NCBI GenBank assembly: GCA_963676075.2
Contig: CAXXNZ010000025.1
Coordinates: 62,001-126,000, forward strand
DNA from: JAHJQZ01 sp963676075
Lineage (GTDB): Bacteria > Pseudomonadota > Alphaproteobacteria > Rhizobiales > Devosiaceae
Length of the DNA stretch: 64,000 nucleotides
Direction: 5' to 3'
In this document: positions 35,547-46,809 of the stretch, piece by piece
Numbering within the stretch: position 1 is the first letter of the stretch
How the letters are laid out: each line of letters starts with the position of its first letter
Program-made: the position numbers and the translations under genes
The notes under the pieces: generated by a model
The model's database searches: none
The model's input: the letters and a program-made list of their open reading frames with translations, nothing else
What the model was told of the DNA's origin: nothing

Positions 35547-38481
35547 ATGGAAGAAAAATTAGCTTATTTAAAATTACAAGGAATTAATAATAATACAACA
35601 TTTATCAGAATGCTCCCTTCATTATTAGTTTTAAAAAGTAAAACACAAGAGAATAATATTAATGTTATTGATGAGTTTTAGAAAAATATGATTTCACTTG
35701 GAAAATGCAAATTTATGTAAAATTATCTATCTATAAAATTAATGGTTTCTCTAAGTACACCCAATGTAAACTCTTATAAATTAGTGGGATATATTGGATA
35801 TAATTCCAAGACTGAAAAATTTTGTTTAATACCATTAACTAAAATGTTTGTTGATGATAAAGAATGCAATTATTTACCAGAACCTTACAATTATGATGAC
35901 TTTTTGAATATGAGTTTGTCGTTTTCTAATAATTTACTTCAAAAACATGGTTTTAAATATATAATAAACTAATAGATTAATTAGAATCAGAATTAATAGA
36001 ATTATCTAACTTATAAAAAATCTATATTCCTTGTTCTGGGTGCGAAATCCCACATATATTTTATTTCTTATTTCCTAATCTTACAAAAGAGGTTACACCA
36101 AATAAAACTACTAGTTCAACCAATAAAATAATATCTATTTTTAACCCAATTAAATAGGGTAAAAAATAATAATTATAATGAATATTTTTATAAAAAGGGA
36201 AAAGAATAAGATAGTCACCTGATACTGAATTAGCGAAGAAATGGACTTAAGATGAAAGAGAATAATTAAAAAAATTTTTATTATTGTACATTTATCTTGA
36301 ACAAATTTTAAGTATTTAAGGTATGGATATGGAAGATGGAAATAAATTTAAAAAGCTTCGAAATAGTTAGGTGGCAAACTTGCTGAAAAACCAAAAGTGG
36401 AGTTAATAGCGTTTGCGAATGCTCTAATTAATAGCATAAGTTATATTTTTAATTCAATTATTTATTTCAGTTGATAATCTTAATTATGAATAATAATAAC
36501 TTAAACAGTTTTTAGAAAATCTATTAGATGAGAGAAAGGAAGTCCCGTATTTATTACCAAACTTTAGTAAAATTTCTTTAATGTTATCTAAATAAAGTGG
36601 AATGGGATTTTTCATAACAGCCTTCACGGGCGATCCAATGGGGGAAGAGATTGCAGTTGCTTCATAGAATTAAGGTCTTCATAAAAAAATTTAAAGAAGA
36701 GCAGTTAAAAATATCTTAAAAAAGTAGTTTTTTAAATTAAACTAAAATATTAAGTTTAATGGAACAACATGCTTAACTTTTTGCCAACAGAATTGTTACT
36801 AGGGCAAACCCCATCCTCATGGTGGACAAAAAAACATGATATTGATCTTTTGAGAGGAATTTTCAAGTATGGATATGCTAATTATAATTAAATGAAGAGT
36901 TCTAAGTTATTATGTTTTCATGAACTCGAGAAAAGTTTTATAATCATTTTTTTTTCTTATCAAAAATTAAATATAAGAAATTGATAATTTTTCAAATGAA
37001 TTTCCATCAGCGGATAATATAACAAGACGACTTAAAAGATTAATCTAAATTATTATGCGATATGAAACTGACAGTGGAGAAATCAATTTTAGTAATTCAA
37101 AAACTGATGAAGAGCTAAAAATGTACTAAATTTGTGGATTTTAATAAATATAAAAGATGGTCTCAAGATGAACGTAATAAAATCTTTAATTTTGTGAAAT
37201 TCTATGGAATTCCTATTAATGAAGAAGGGAAACCTAATTGGTCTGATTTGAAGACTCGATTTATGAAGGAATAAAATTTGAACTAAAAAGATTTTGGTAA
37301 AAATACAACATAGTTTGAACGTATGGTAAATAAATTTCGAGAATAGTGCAATAATATATTATTTCATGATGAAAAAGCATTTACAAAGCCAAGCATAAAG
37401 GATCTGAAAGAAATCAAAGAACCAAGTAAAGATCAATCAGAATAAGCTGATAAAGATAAATAAAAATCAGAACTCAAAATTACATATGAAGAAGCAAATG
37501 AATTCCATTCAAATCTTAGTTTATTCCATGTAATTCGAAAAAAAATTTTATTCAAAAATAATAAACTATTTCTTAAAGCGTTGGACAAATTGAAAGATGA
37601 AACTAGTAAACTGAAACCTGGGGAATTGGGGTTTATTAGCTAGGAATATGATAGTGAAACTTAGGATTTGTAATTTTTTGTGTTTATCATTTGAATTATT
37701 TCAAAGGGCATTGTTATTTTGTGTGTCCGAGTATGGGTTGCATTGTTTAGAGTAATTGAAATCGTCAGAGCATTATGGATTTAAAAAGTCAGAAATTAGT
37801 TAGAAAATGATAATGGATAGAATCTTGTATCTTAAGAATTTCTTTAAGAAATTCGAAGAAAAAATTGGTTTGCAAAAAAAATTTGATTACTTTTTTTAGG
37901 CTCAAAAAAAAAGAAATCTAATCATTAGCCAAGCTATAAAGAGAATCATCTAAAAAAACGCAAGTTTTCACTCAAGCGCGATGAAACAAATAATGTGATT
38001 CTGCCTTAATAAGTTAATAACAGTTTGACATTGCTTAATATTGGGATAATTAATACTTAACCTGCCTATCATTCAGAACATAATTTGTTTCCAATAGGAT
38101 TCAAAACTATTAGAATTCATCCGAGTATGTTTACAAAAGGAATAAGGTGTGAGTACACTTGGTTACAATATTATACATATTATTATTATTTGATTTAGTG
38201 AAATACTTGAAGGTTAAGACAGTAAACCAATGTACAGAGTAACTTCCTCAGAAGACCCAGATCATCCCATTGTTAGGGAATCTAGTTCAGGATGTTGGCA
38301 TTATATTTCCAGTCGAGTCAATGAATTGTAGGATGTAAAAAAAGAAAAAGTCACTATTAGTGGCACAGAAAGATTTGGACTGTTAGAATCAAATGTTGTT
38401 AAGTTATTGGAATCATTGCCTGACGCTTAGTTTTGTTCAAAGTATAATTTCAAATATAAAGGAGCCTCATTAAATGAATGA
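35547..38481 (+). CDS. Chromatin protein with SANT/CHD C-terminal-like repeats and FYRN-FYRC domain
   Basis: About 850 aa, many introns. From the N terminus: an unrecognised region; SANT-like repeat WTQDEREQLKKFL..YGYGRWKQI near 36,240-36,350; a CHD-type segment WWTKKHDIDLLRGIFKYGY near 36,815; a second SANT-like repeat WSQDERNKIFNFVKFYGIP near 37,155-37,210; and at the end a FYRN/FYRC pair (FPIGFKTIRIHPSM..GIRCEYTCEI..MYRVTSSEDPDHPIVRESSSGCWHYI). No helicase motif is present in the gene. The terminal codon is taken as UGA 38479, because the FYR fold is complete and the next gene is convergent. FYR pairs occur in MLL-type and TBRG1 nuclear proteins. The exact role is unknown. Confidence 0.7.
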
Positions 38482-38548
38482 ATTAATCAAATAATAAATT
38501 AAACAAAAATTTTAAAATAACTAAAATTATATATATAATATATTATTA

Positions 38549-40363
38549 TCATTTATATTTTTGCTCAACTTTCGTAAAGTTTTAAACTAATAGTCTTGTT
38601 GCTTGTTCAACGTCATCCAAGGATACAATATTTTGTAACCATATATAAACTTCCTAAATTACTTCATTTATCTTCGATTTGTTTGATTCTGATAATTTTT
38701 CGGAAGAAATTTGCTTGAGCCTATTAGTCATGTAAATACAATAGTATCGAAGAAGCAATTTCTAATTTACTACAAGCTAAGAACCAAGTGTATCTTGAAA
38801 TAGCTTGCATTCTTCTATAATTTGTTCACTTAAATCATTATTAACAACCTTCAAAGTTTAATAATTCAATGTTTCTCGAATAATTGATTTGAAGGCGCAA
38901 CTATTATTTTAATCAATCTCAATCTGCAACTCTATTTCTTAATTCCCTTTTTCATTGGGCGGTATACCTTTAATTATCATTTCATTTAGGAAAATATTAT
39001 CCTACATATTATAACTGGACCCTTCAAAAAACTTAATATTTAATTCTGTTTAATTATCCTTTTCTGTTTAAATGATTCAATTTTTTCGAAGAGGAATTAT
39101 TTCATGTTTATAGACACTTTATAATTATTCTCCATCTTCTACTTTGATTCAAACTTTGTTTGGAGTCCCCTCAAGATAAAAGTTATTTTAAAAAAAAGAA
39201 AATTCGGCATAAAAAAATGGAGCTTAAATTGCAGCACCCATAACTGCACAGTTTTAATTAATCACTGAATTTTACACTTTTCCATTGAAATACTTTGTAA
39301 TTAATGAATTAAGCTTTGGGATTGAAGCACCACCTCCCATTAATACAATATCTTCGATTTATTCTTTTGATATTGAATACTCATTTAATAAATTATCTAT
39401 GAGATTTAGGCATTAGTTAAAATAAGGATAGCATAATACATTAAACTAATGGCGAGATAAATTAGTGGTATAGTCAATATTATTCACAATTTTTAAAACT
39501 TTTATTTCAACATTACGCTCTTGAGATAGAATTATTTTTGCTTTTTCGCATTCTATTTTCAATCTATGGATTGCTTCAAAATTATTTTGTAAATTAATTC
39601 CGTTTTTTTCTTCAAATTCTTTGACACAATGCTCTACTATTTTTTAATCGAATTCTTCTCCACCAAATCTGTCCCCTTTGGAACTAACCATTTTAAACAT
39701 ATGATCTTAGAGATTCAATACCAATAATGAGATATCTATAAACCCAGCACCAAAATTGCAAATCAACATATAACTAATTATTTCTTTTGTTTCTTCTCTT
39801 TCTCTTATTTCTTTTAAATATAAATAAGGAAGCACGACTGCTGTTGATTCTGTAAGAATGCGTAAGGTTAATCCTACCATTTAACCAGCTTGCTTAACTG
39901 CTTCTCTTTGTATTAAATTAAAGCTGACAGGTACTGTTATAATTGCTTTTGTAATTCTTTATGCTAAAAACTTTTCAGCATTTCTTTTTAATTTTTACAG
40001 AAGCATTGCATAAATTTCTTCAACATAAAAAGCCCTTTGGATATCTTAAAAATTTTTAACAATTAAGCAATGATTGTTCTGATTCAATGAAATTTAGACT
40101 GGACTTTTGTTTACTACAGTTTTGCATCCAAGAATTCTTTTGCAATTGTAAATTGTGTTCGACAAATTAATCAAAGATTATTCAACTGCTTCTTCTCCAA
40201 TCAAATATTCATCAGCAGTAAAAGCAGCACATGATGGCGTTCATAAACTCCCCTATTCATTTGGAATAAATACAACATCCATTTTTTATACATCCCAATA
40301 AGCAACACGAGAGTACTATGTTCCGATATCTATCCCTATGACATAGTCAGATTCAGAATTCAT
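38549..40363 (-). CDS. Divergent HSP70-family protein
   Basis: Intronless 604 aa. The ATPase domain is clear: GIDIGTQYSRVAYW (phosphate 1), VPVSFNLIQREAVKQAG, LRILTESTAVVLPY, NFGAGFIDISLLVL (phosphate 2, with GAG for the usual GGGT) and VLMGGGASIPKLNSL (adenosine). A shorter substrate-binding region follows, ending TKVEQKYK without an EEVD or ER-retention tail. UGA at 39077-39079, residue 429, is in frame (RKNWIIQ) and must be Trp. The altered phosphate-2 loop and short C terminus point to a specialised or non-canonical HSP70, possibly a HSP110- or actin-like relative, rather than the main chaperone. Confidence 0.82.
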
Positions 40364-40444
40364 TTTATTTTTTTTTAATAATTTATATATTTTTCTCAGT
40401 ATTTGAATAATTTGCAATTTTAAATCTTATATATTTGTTTTTTA

Positions 40445-42214
40445 TCAAAGTTATTATTTAAAAGAAAACACTTCAATATCACTTAATTTAAATTTTATTA
40501 ATTTATATTTGTTCATTATTTAATTTATCTCTATTGGTGTTTAAAATGTTAATGGATTCATCTGTTCTATATCTTCGCTTTCAAAATAGAAAGGAAATTT
40601 GTTATTTTTGTAAAGACCATTCTCAGGCAAAAAAGAATAGAATTAATCTTTTGAAGGTGTCTTACCTTTCAATGCGAATGTTCCTATTCCTCCCTTTTCT
40701 TATATTCCAAAGCATGGTCCCATATTTTTATCACAATTAATTGCATAATTTTTGTCACAGCATTTCCATATAGCTAAATAAATTCGATTTTAGTACAACG
40801 AAATTTTGAAAATTAAACTAGATTAATTTTCTGGATCCTTTGGAAAAGACTATGCAGAATTTCATGAAGGAATAGCCAGACCGCCAAATATATTATTTGG
40901 TTCATTAAAGCTTTTCATAATTATGAGTGTAGATCCTTTGTTATCACAACATTTATGAAATTCGTTATGATTATAATTACAATAATCACCAAATCCTCAA
41001 AATTTTTAATTGTTTAATTCACGGTAAAGTAAATTAAACGAAATATTTTATTATTACTCAAATAATCATTTTTTTAAAATATGCTAATGGATTGGATTTA
41101 CAAGAATTTTAGAGTAAAATAATTATTTGTACTCAATAGTTTTTTGTATATAAGGTGCAAGAAAATACTATAGTATTTCTGTTTGTGGTTTTTCTGAAAG
41201 AATTATTGCTGAATTTCAATTTTTTTTTTAAGTCTCAATATCAGGAGGATTTTCTATTTTATTTATCAGTTCATTAATTATTGTATCAATCTCTATAACT
41301 CCTATATTTTATTTAGTTATTATTTTTAAATCAATTAAAGATAAAAACAGATCTAAAGTTGATACCCGAAGTTTAGAGTTAAAATTTACCATTTCAATAA
41401 TTATTCTGGTTAATTCCTGCTTATTTATATAAAATTCCAATTTTTGCAACAACAGTTGTTTAATTGATTCAAATTCCTTTTAAAATCTTTCTTCATTATC
41501 AAAATTTCTTTGTAATTTAGCTTTTGGATTTAGTTTAAGCATCTCTAATACTATAATTCCTAAACCATAAATATCTGCTTTCATTGGATTGTACTTTCCA
41601 AACATTTTAAAATTTTTTAAAATATCTTTCATTTCTGGCGGGAAATAAGCTGGCGTTCCTACCAAGGTCAAAGTTTAATCAATAATCAATTTAATATCAG
41701 TTTTGCTTTCTCCAAAGTCTCCTAAATAGTACTATCATTAATTATTAATTTTATTCATATATATATTTGCTGGTTTCAAATCTCTATGAAAACACCCAGT
41801 AGAATGCAAGCAAACCAACCCTATGCACACCTACCCTAAAAAATTTAGTATTTCTTGAAGATCACATTGAAAGTTATCGTTATTCATTTAATCTTCTAAA
41901 TTAGTTTGGCAAAATTCCATAAAAATTGCGTATTGAAATGTTTAATCGTTTACAGTAATTTGCTACTCTTTCATTCCAAAATATTCGACAATTCTTGAGC
42001 ATTGATGATCTTTTAGCTAATTTTCTATTTTTTCTAGAATTTCTTTTTCTTTTTCTGCTTTATTTTTATTTTTAAAGCATTTTACTGCTATTGATTTCCC
42101 TTATATTATAAATTTGTACACAAAACCATTTGTTCCTTTTCCAAGGAAATCTGCCTAATTTAATTTAATTTATTGAAATAAATCTATTTCTTTTTATAAT
42201 GTATTTGATTCCAT
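40445..42214 (-). CDS. Protein kinase fused to a C-terminal TLDc domain
   Basis: Intronless 589 aa. Residues 20-290 form a kinase: LGKGTNGFVYKF (Gly-rich loop), IAVKCF (ATP-binding Lys), CFHRDLKPANI (catalytic loop), GDFGES (DFG) and GTPAYFPPEM (activation segment end). A helical linker leads to residues about 385-550, a TLDc domain (ISFNLLYRELNN, HKCCDNKGSTLIIMKS, NNIFGGLAIPSW). Five in-frame UGA codons at residues 160, 333, 383, 406 and 451 are Trp; 406 (KFWGFG) and 451 (IPSWNS) are conserved in TLDc. Both domains are needed to keep one frame, so the fusion is real in this assembly. TLDc proteins act in oxidative-stress tolerance and V-ATPase control; linking this to a kinase is inference. 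Confidence 0.88.
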
Positions 42215-42304
42215 AAAAATTATTATTATTAATAATAACCAAATTGTATTAATATACATTAAAATTTCATTATAATATTAAATTTCAGAAATAAAACGCT
42301 AAAA

Positions 42305-43423
42305 ATGGATAATAGTTTGATTTTTTTTCTAAAATTATGTAGTTTTTTCTTAGAAAACTATTTTTTGCTAAAACATTAAAACAATATTTATTCAGAGTAA
42401 TCCTCACGCAAAAAGAATTATATGGTAAAAGATCCATTCAAATTATAATCAAAAATCTATCTTGATTAATTTTTATATCACGAAAAACCATCATAAGATC
42501 TATCAGAATCTGATACAAATTGTTAAAATAAATTAAAACAAACCCATTGCTAATCATCTAGAAATGATACTGCGCCTAAAACATTGTAATATCTTTACGA
42601 TAAAAGATATAAACTTTCTAATCCAAATTTAAAAAAATTATTGAATGTCGAATAAGGTTGAAATAATATCAATAATGAAATTGCTTCTGCTTCTTCAAAT
42701 ATTTTATAAATTAAGCCTCTCCACTAAAAAAGCAAAATAAATTATTGTAAGTTGCATTCTTATCAATTAAGAAATAAATAAAATTAAATGTCAAATATTG
42801 ATATTTAATTAATAAAAAATGGCCCTTGAAAAAATTATTACTTTTAATAACTCAAATAAGTAGAGAAAGAAAAACTGCGTAATGACACTGTTCAAAAAAT
42901 AATAAAATCCTATGCATTAGCAAATAATTATAATTCTATGACAAATATCAAAGAAAATGAAACAATAAGTCTTGGAAAAAATTTAAAATCAATGGTTTAA
43001 TTATCTAAATATTATGATCCTGAATGGTTCTGGAAAACAGAATGTCATAATATAATATCTGAACAAGATAAGAAGCCCGTATTATAGACAACAATGAGTT
43101 GTAAAAGTGAGGAAGGTTCTCTATTTTCCGGAAGCAAACTAATGCAGAATAAATTATAAAAAATGAATTAACTCAAAGAAACTTTTACTTTGCTAAACAA
43201 AAATGAAGAACAAAACAAATTAAAGAAATAATTTATTTTATCTTCGAATACTAATAAAGAAAATTATCGTATTTCAATGGCCAAAAAAATAAATAAAACA
43301 AACGTTAAGCATTTAAATATTGTAAAACTTAAATCTTTGAAATAATCACTCAATGAAAAAATTTCGAATGAATATTTATTGCGGAGGTTGATAGAAAAGA
43401 AATAAAATTAAATTAATCTTTGA
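42305..43423 (+). CDS. Unknown Asn/Lys/Gln-rich protein
   Basis: Intronless 372 aa, with UGA codons at residues 119 (EQGWNN) and 175 (NGPWKN) read as Trp and a terminal UGA at 43421. The first 24 residues are hydrophobic (SLIFFLKLCSFFLENYFLL), either a signal anchor or an untranslated stretch preceding a later start. The rest is polar and low in complexity, with a short tryptophan-rich patch YYDPEWFWKTE at about residue 240. I recognise no domain. It converges on TMEM43 with 57 nt between stops, so the 3' end is firm. Confidence 0.6.
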
Positions 43424-43480
43424 ATTAATTAAAGAATTATTTTATTAAATTTTTTATTTTAAAAATATCCTTTCTTTTTT

Positions 43481-44959
43481 TCAATTTTTAAAATAAACAA
43501 AGATAATAAGTATTAATCCAATAAAAGCAATCAAATAGAGTGGACGATTAACTATAATAGCGATTAAAATAACTCCACTTGATAACAGTACTGAAAGCAA
43601 AAATGAAAACAGAGTAATTCCAGTACTTGCAATAGCCCCTAAAAATGAAATAAATCCTAAAATTTCTGCAATGGGATTCAAAATAAGCAAAAACGAAATA
43701 AACATGATCAGCCATCCAAGAAAACGTAAAACCCATGTTTTGATTTTATTGGATTATGCTTGCTCAGAAAAGGCTTGGTTCTTCGAAATAAGTTTGGAAA
43801 AGACCCATTCTATTTGTGATTCTGTTTCTTCTAGACAGTAAGGAATTATTAAATTATTTTTTTGTTACCCAACAATTGACATTGATTAAAATTTCACCTA
43901 AAATTAAATTCTTTAAAATAAATTTGAAAACCTAATCATAAAAGATCCTTAAATCCCCGATGCTATCCTAGATTTCTATCTATCTAAAATAAATATAATT
44001 CCCAATTTTTTTAATAAAAGGAAAAAATTAAGAATGCTATTAGTAGAAGCTTGCCCATGAAGGATTTCGGACTAAATTTTAGTTTATTGAGTATTCATTC
44101 AAAAAGGCAAGGTCCACTGTCTCATGGGTTAATTGGTTAATTTAATGCTCAGAAATTAAGAAATTCCCTAAGTAGCAGGTTTGGCACTTAAATTCTTTTG
44201 GTTCAATGAGCCAGGAACTGTGATTAAGGTTACAGTAGCTTTTATTTTTAAAACTATTGCTAATTTTAAAATTTTTAAAAAACGGTATATATATAATAAA
44301 AAACCTTGATATTTTCTGACTAGACCATTTTTTGTTATAAATGTAATCAATTTTTCGAACCTCCCCTCCACCAATTGCATCTTTAACAACTCTTTCTTTT
44401 TTTTCTTCCACAAATTAGTACATTTCAACTTTTCGTCTTAACTGTAATGCTCCTCTATATTAGAATCCTAAATCATGTTCATAGATTTCTTCATTTGAAT
44501 GAATCATTCCCGTAACAAGCACTAACTGCCCATTGTTTTTTATATCAATCGTTTCACTATTAATTTCTTTGCATATTGATTTCCCAAAAGCAATTGTCTT
44601 GGCAGTCTTGACATTAGAACTTTCATTCCACCAAAGTAATCCAAATGAGGCAATAAAGAGGATTCCACCAAAAATTGCACCGCCAAATGAATTTGATAGT
44701 TTTTCCTAAATATAATTATTTATAAATAAATATAAACTCCATAGCCAACACGCTAATATTCTGTATAACCAATTTCACCTTCGCCTGGCGACTATTAGGC
44801 AAATTTTTAATGAAGCTTTTATTAAGTGACAAAACCTTATTCATCATTATATGCTTAATAAGCTTCGTCAGGATTGAGTTCTTATGCTTTCTGGATGTTT
44901 AAGGCACTACTTTGTAGAATTGCTAAACTCAAAATTAATAATAGTAATAATATTTTCAT
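43481..44959 (-). CDS. TMEM43: TMEM43 (LUMA) family membrane protein
   Basis: A multi-exon gene of about 400 aa. An N-terminal signal-like helix (MKILLLLLILSLAIL) precedes a first membrane segment SFGGAIFGGILFIASFGLLWWNE, then VKTAKTIAFGKSIC, a soluble region with LGFQYRGALQLRRKVEMYQFVEE, and GGGEVRKIDYIY. The last exon holds TWVLRFLGWLIMFISFLLI and three further membrane segments ending NRPLYLIAFIGLILI. This order is that of TMEM43, a four-span nuclear-envelope/ER protein with a large lumenal domain. The join near 44,270-44,330 is uncertain: the intron start that preserves the frame lies just after the Lys-Lys of YNKK. It ends at UGA 43481-43483. Confidence 0.8.
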
Positions 44960-45118
44960 TAAATTAGTTTTTGATTTTTGTGATTGTAAATTTTAAATTT
45001 TATTAAATTATTAAATATTACTACTATATTAATTTTAAAAATTTATTAATTTTAATTTTTAAAACTAAGAAATAATTAAATATTTACATTTATTTTCTCT
45101 TAATTATTAATTAAAAGA

Positions 45119-46726
45119 ATGTCAATAGCATTTAAAAACTGCACACCTTTCATAATAATAAATATGGGAGGAGAAATGATCTACATTCTAGACTAACGTC
45201 TCAAAACTCAAAATATTGCTTCAGATAAAGGCGTGAAAGTTCTCAGTGACATCACTTAATCGCTTTTTACCGAGGAGTTTTTTGATTAATTATTTGATCC
45301 CTCTCCAATGGTAAAACAACTTTCAAAGTTACTAATTACTTTTAAGGTCAGTTTGGCTTTTTGCAAATAGATGTTTTTCAAAATCGCACATTGTTCAATA
45401 ATGAAGCTAAATGAAGTTAGTATGGGGAAAGTTTGCATGTTTTTTATTTTAAAACTATCTTTTAAGTTAATTGATCTAATGACGATGGGATTGAAATACT
45501 TTTTACTTGCTTCCACTAATCCAACAGAACTTTTTCTTGTATATTTTTATTATTTTATTTCTTAAATTTACCCCTTTCAAAAAGATTACTTTAAATCATC
45601 TTAATGAAATTATTGTTTTACTTAAAAAATCTCCATTAGTCTAGGTTGTGGAAAAAGCACGTTAAAGATTTATCTCAGTATAATACTTAATAATTAATTT
45701 TTAATTCTATTTCTTAGGAATATAATCAATGCTCACTTTTAGATTTTATTTACATTCGATCAAATTTATTATCTTTTCTTTAAGACAAGATGATCAAAAT
45801 CTCGGTATTTCTGTAGGATGGTATTTTATAAAATTTATTTTATCTTTAATAAGGGTTATAAAACACTGATGGAACCTTAAAAATTAATTCAGCAGGACAG
45901 GCAGGCCCATTAATAGGCGAACCTGGGATAATTTAGTATTTGTTTCAATTATGATCATTAATGCTCTAGGTTTTATAATTAGACGGGAAAATTTATGAAA
46001 AAGTCTATTATTGATATCAAATCTGCAAAAGGATTTATTAAAAATGTTTATTATAATATAATTATTATTTTTTTCTTAAGCCATTAATATCTTATTATGA
46101 TCCCTTTGCAAATTATTCACAACTAGGCTTCAATTTGTACATTTAATTTTATTTATCTGGGATTCAAGATATGATAAAAAAAAAATAAAAACTGGATTAT
46201 CACCTTCTACTAATGTTCAAGAATCATACGATATTGACTTTAATAATATTAATTAAACGCTTTCTAGAATTAGTGCAAAGCAATCATAACTACAAAGCAA
46301 TCTCTAATCACAATTAGTTGTTTTTTTTAGTATAAATAAAGCTATCTAGCTTGTGAAAGAAGCAAAAGAACTTAATGAACTTTCTGCAATCCTCAAAGGG
46401 AATTAAAAGGAAGATGACGATGATGAAATAGTAATAGATTTTGGATTTGAAAGTTCAAGTAGTCAGAACTATAAAAAGGCTGATTCATTGAATTTATATT
46501 CTGATTCAATTGCCCCTACTGCTTCATGCAATTAAAATTTATTAACTATTTTTTTTTTCAAGAGTATTCTCCTAATAAAGCCACAAATTTGAAAACTAAA
46601 ATCAAAGAATATTTTGAGGGTTATTAATAGTATTTATTATAAAATTTAGATGACGAAAAAGATTAAAAAAAGGATGGTGATGATGATGATGATGATAATT
46701 TGCTAGACCTTATGGATAATATTTGA
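45119..46726 (+). CDS. OSCP1: OSCP1 (organic solute carrier partner 1) homologue
   Basis: A multi-exon gene of about 400 aa. The N terminus reads PFIIINMGGEMIYILDQRLKTQNI, almost the human OSCP1 start, and then MFFKIAHCSIMKLNEVSMGK and LIDLMTMGLKYF. The middle includes the family segment around GPLIGEPG near 45,905. The C terminus is acidic with a run of about seven Asp near 46,678-46,695 and ends LLDLMDNI at UGA 46724. Two further UGA codons follow immediately, giving back-up stops. OSCP1 is known from cilia and flagella of protists and animals and as a modulator of solute transporters, which fits a ciliate. Exon joins in the middle were not all resolved. Confidence 0.87.
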
Positions 46727-46809
46727 AAATGAAATAAAAAGTAATTAATTTTAGTTTGAATTTAGAGGCATATAATTGAAAATAATTAAATTATTGAATT
46801 ACCATTTTC

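Noticed and set aside
44142..44428. Two overlapping short frames inside the TMEM43 gene that look like separate proteins
   Set aside because: They are exons of TMEM43 in the standard code, cut where UAA codes for Gln; motifs on both sides belong to one protein.
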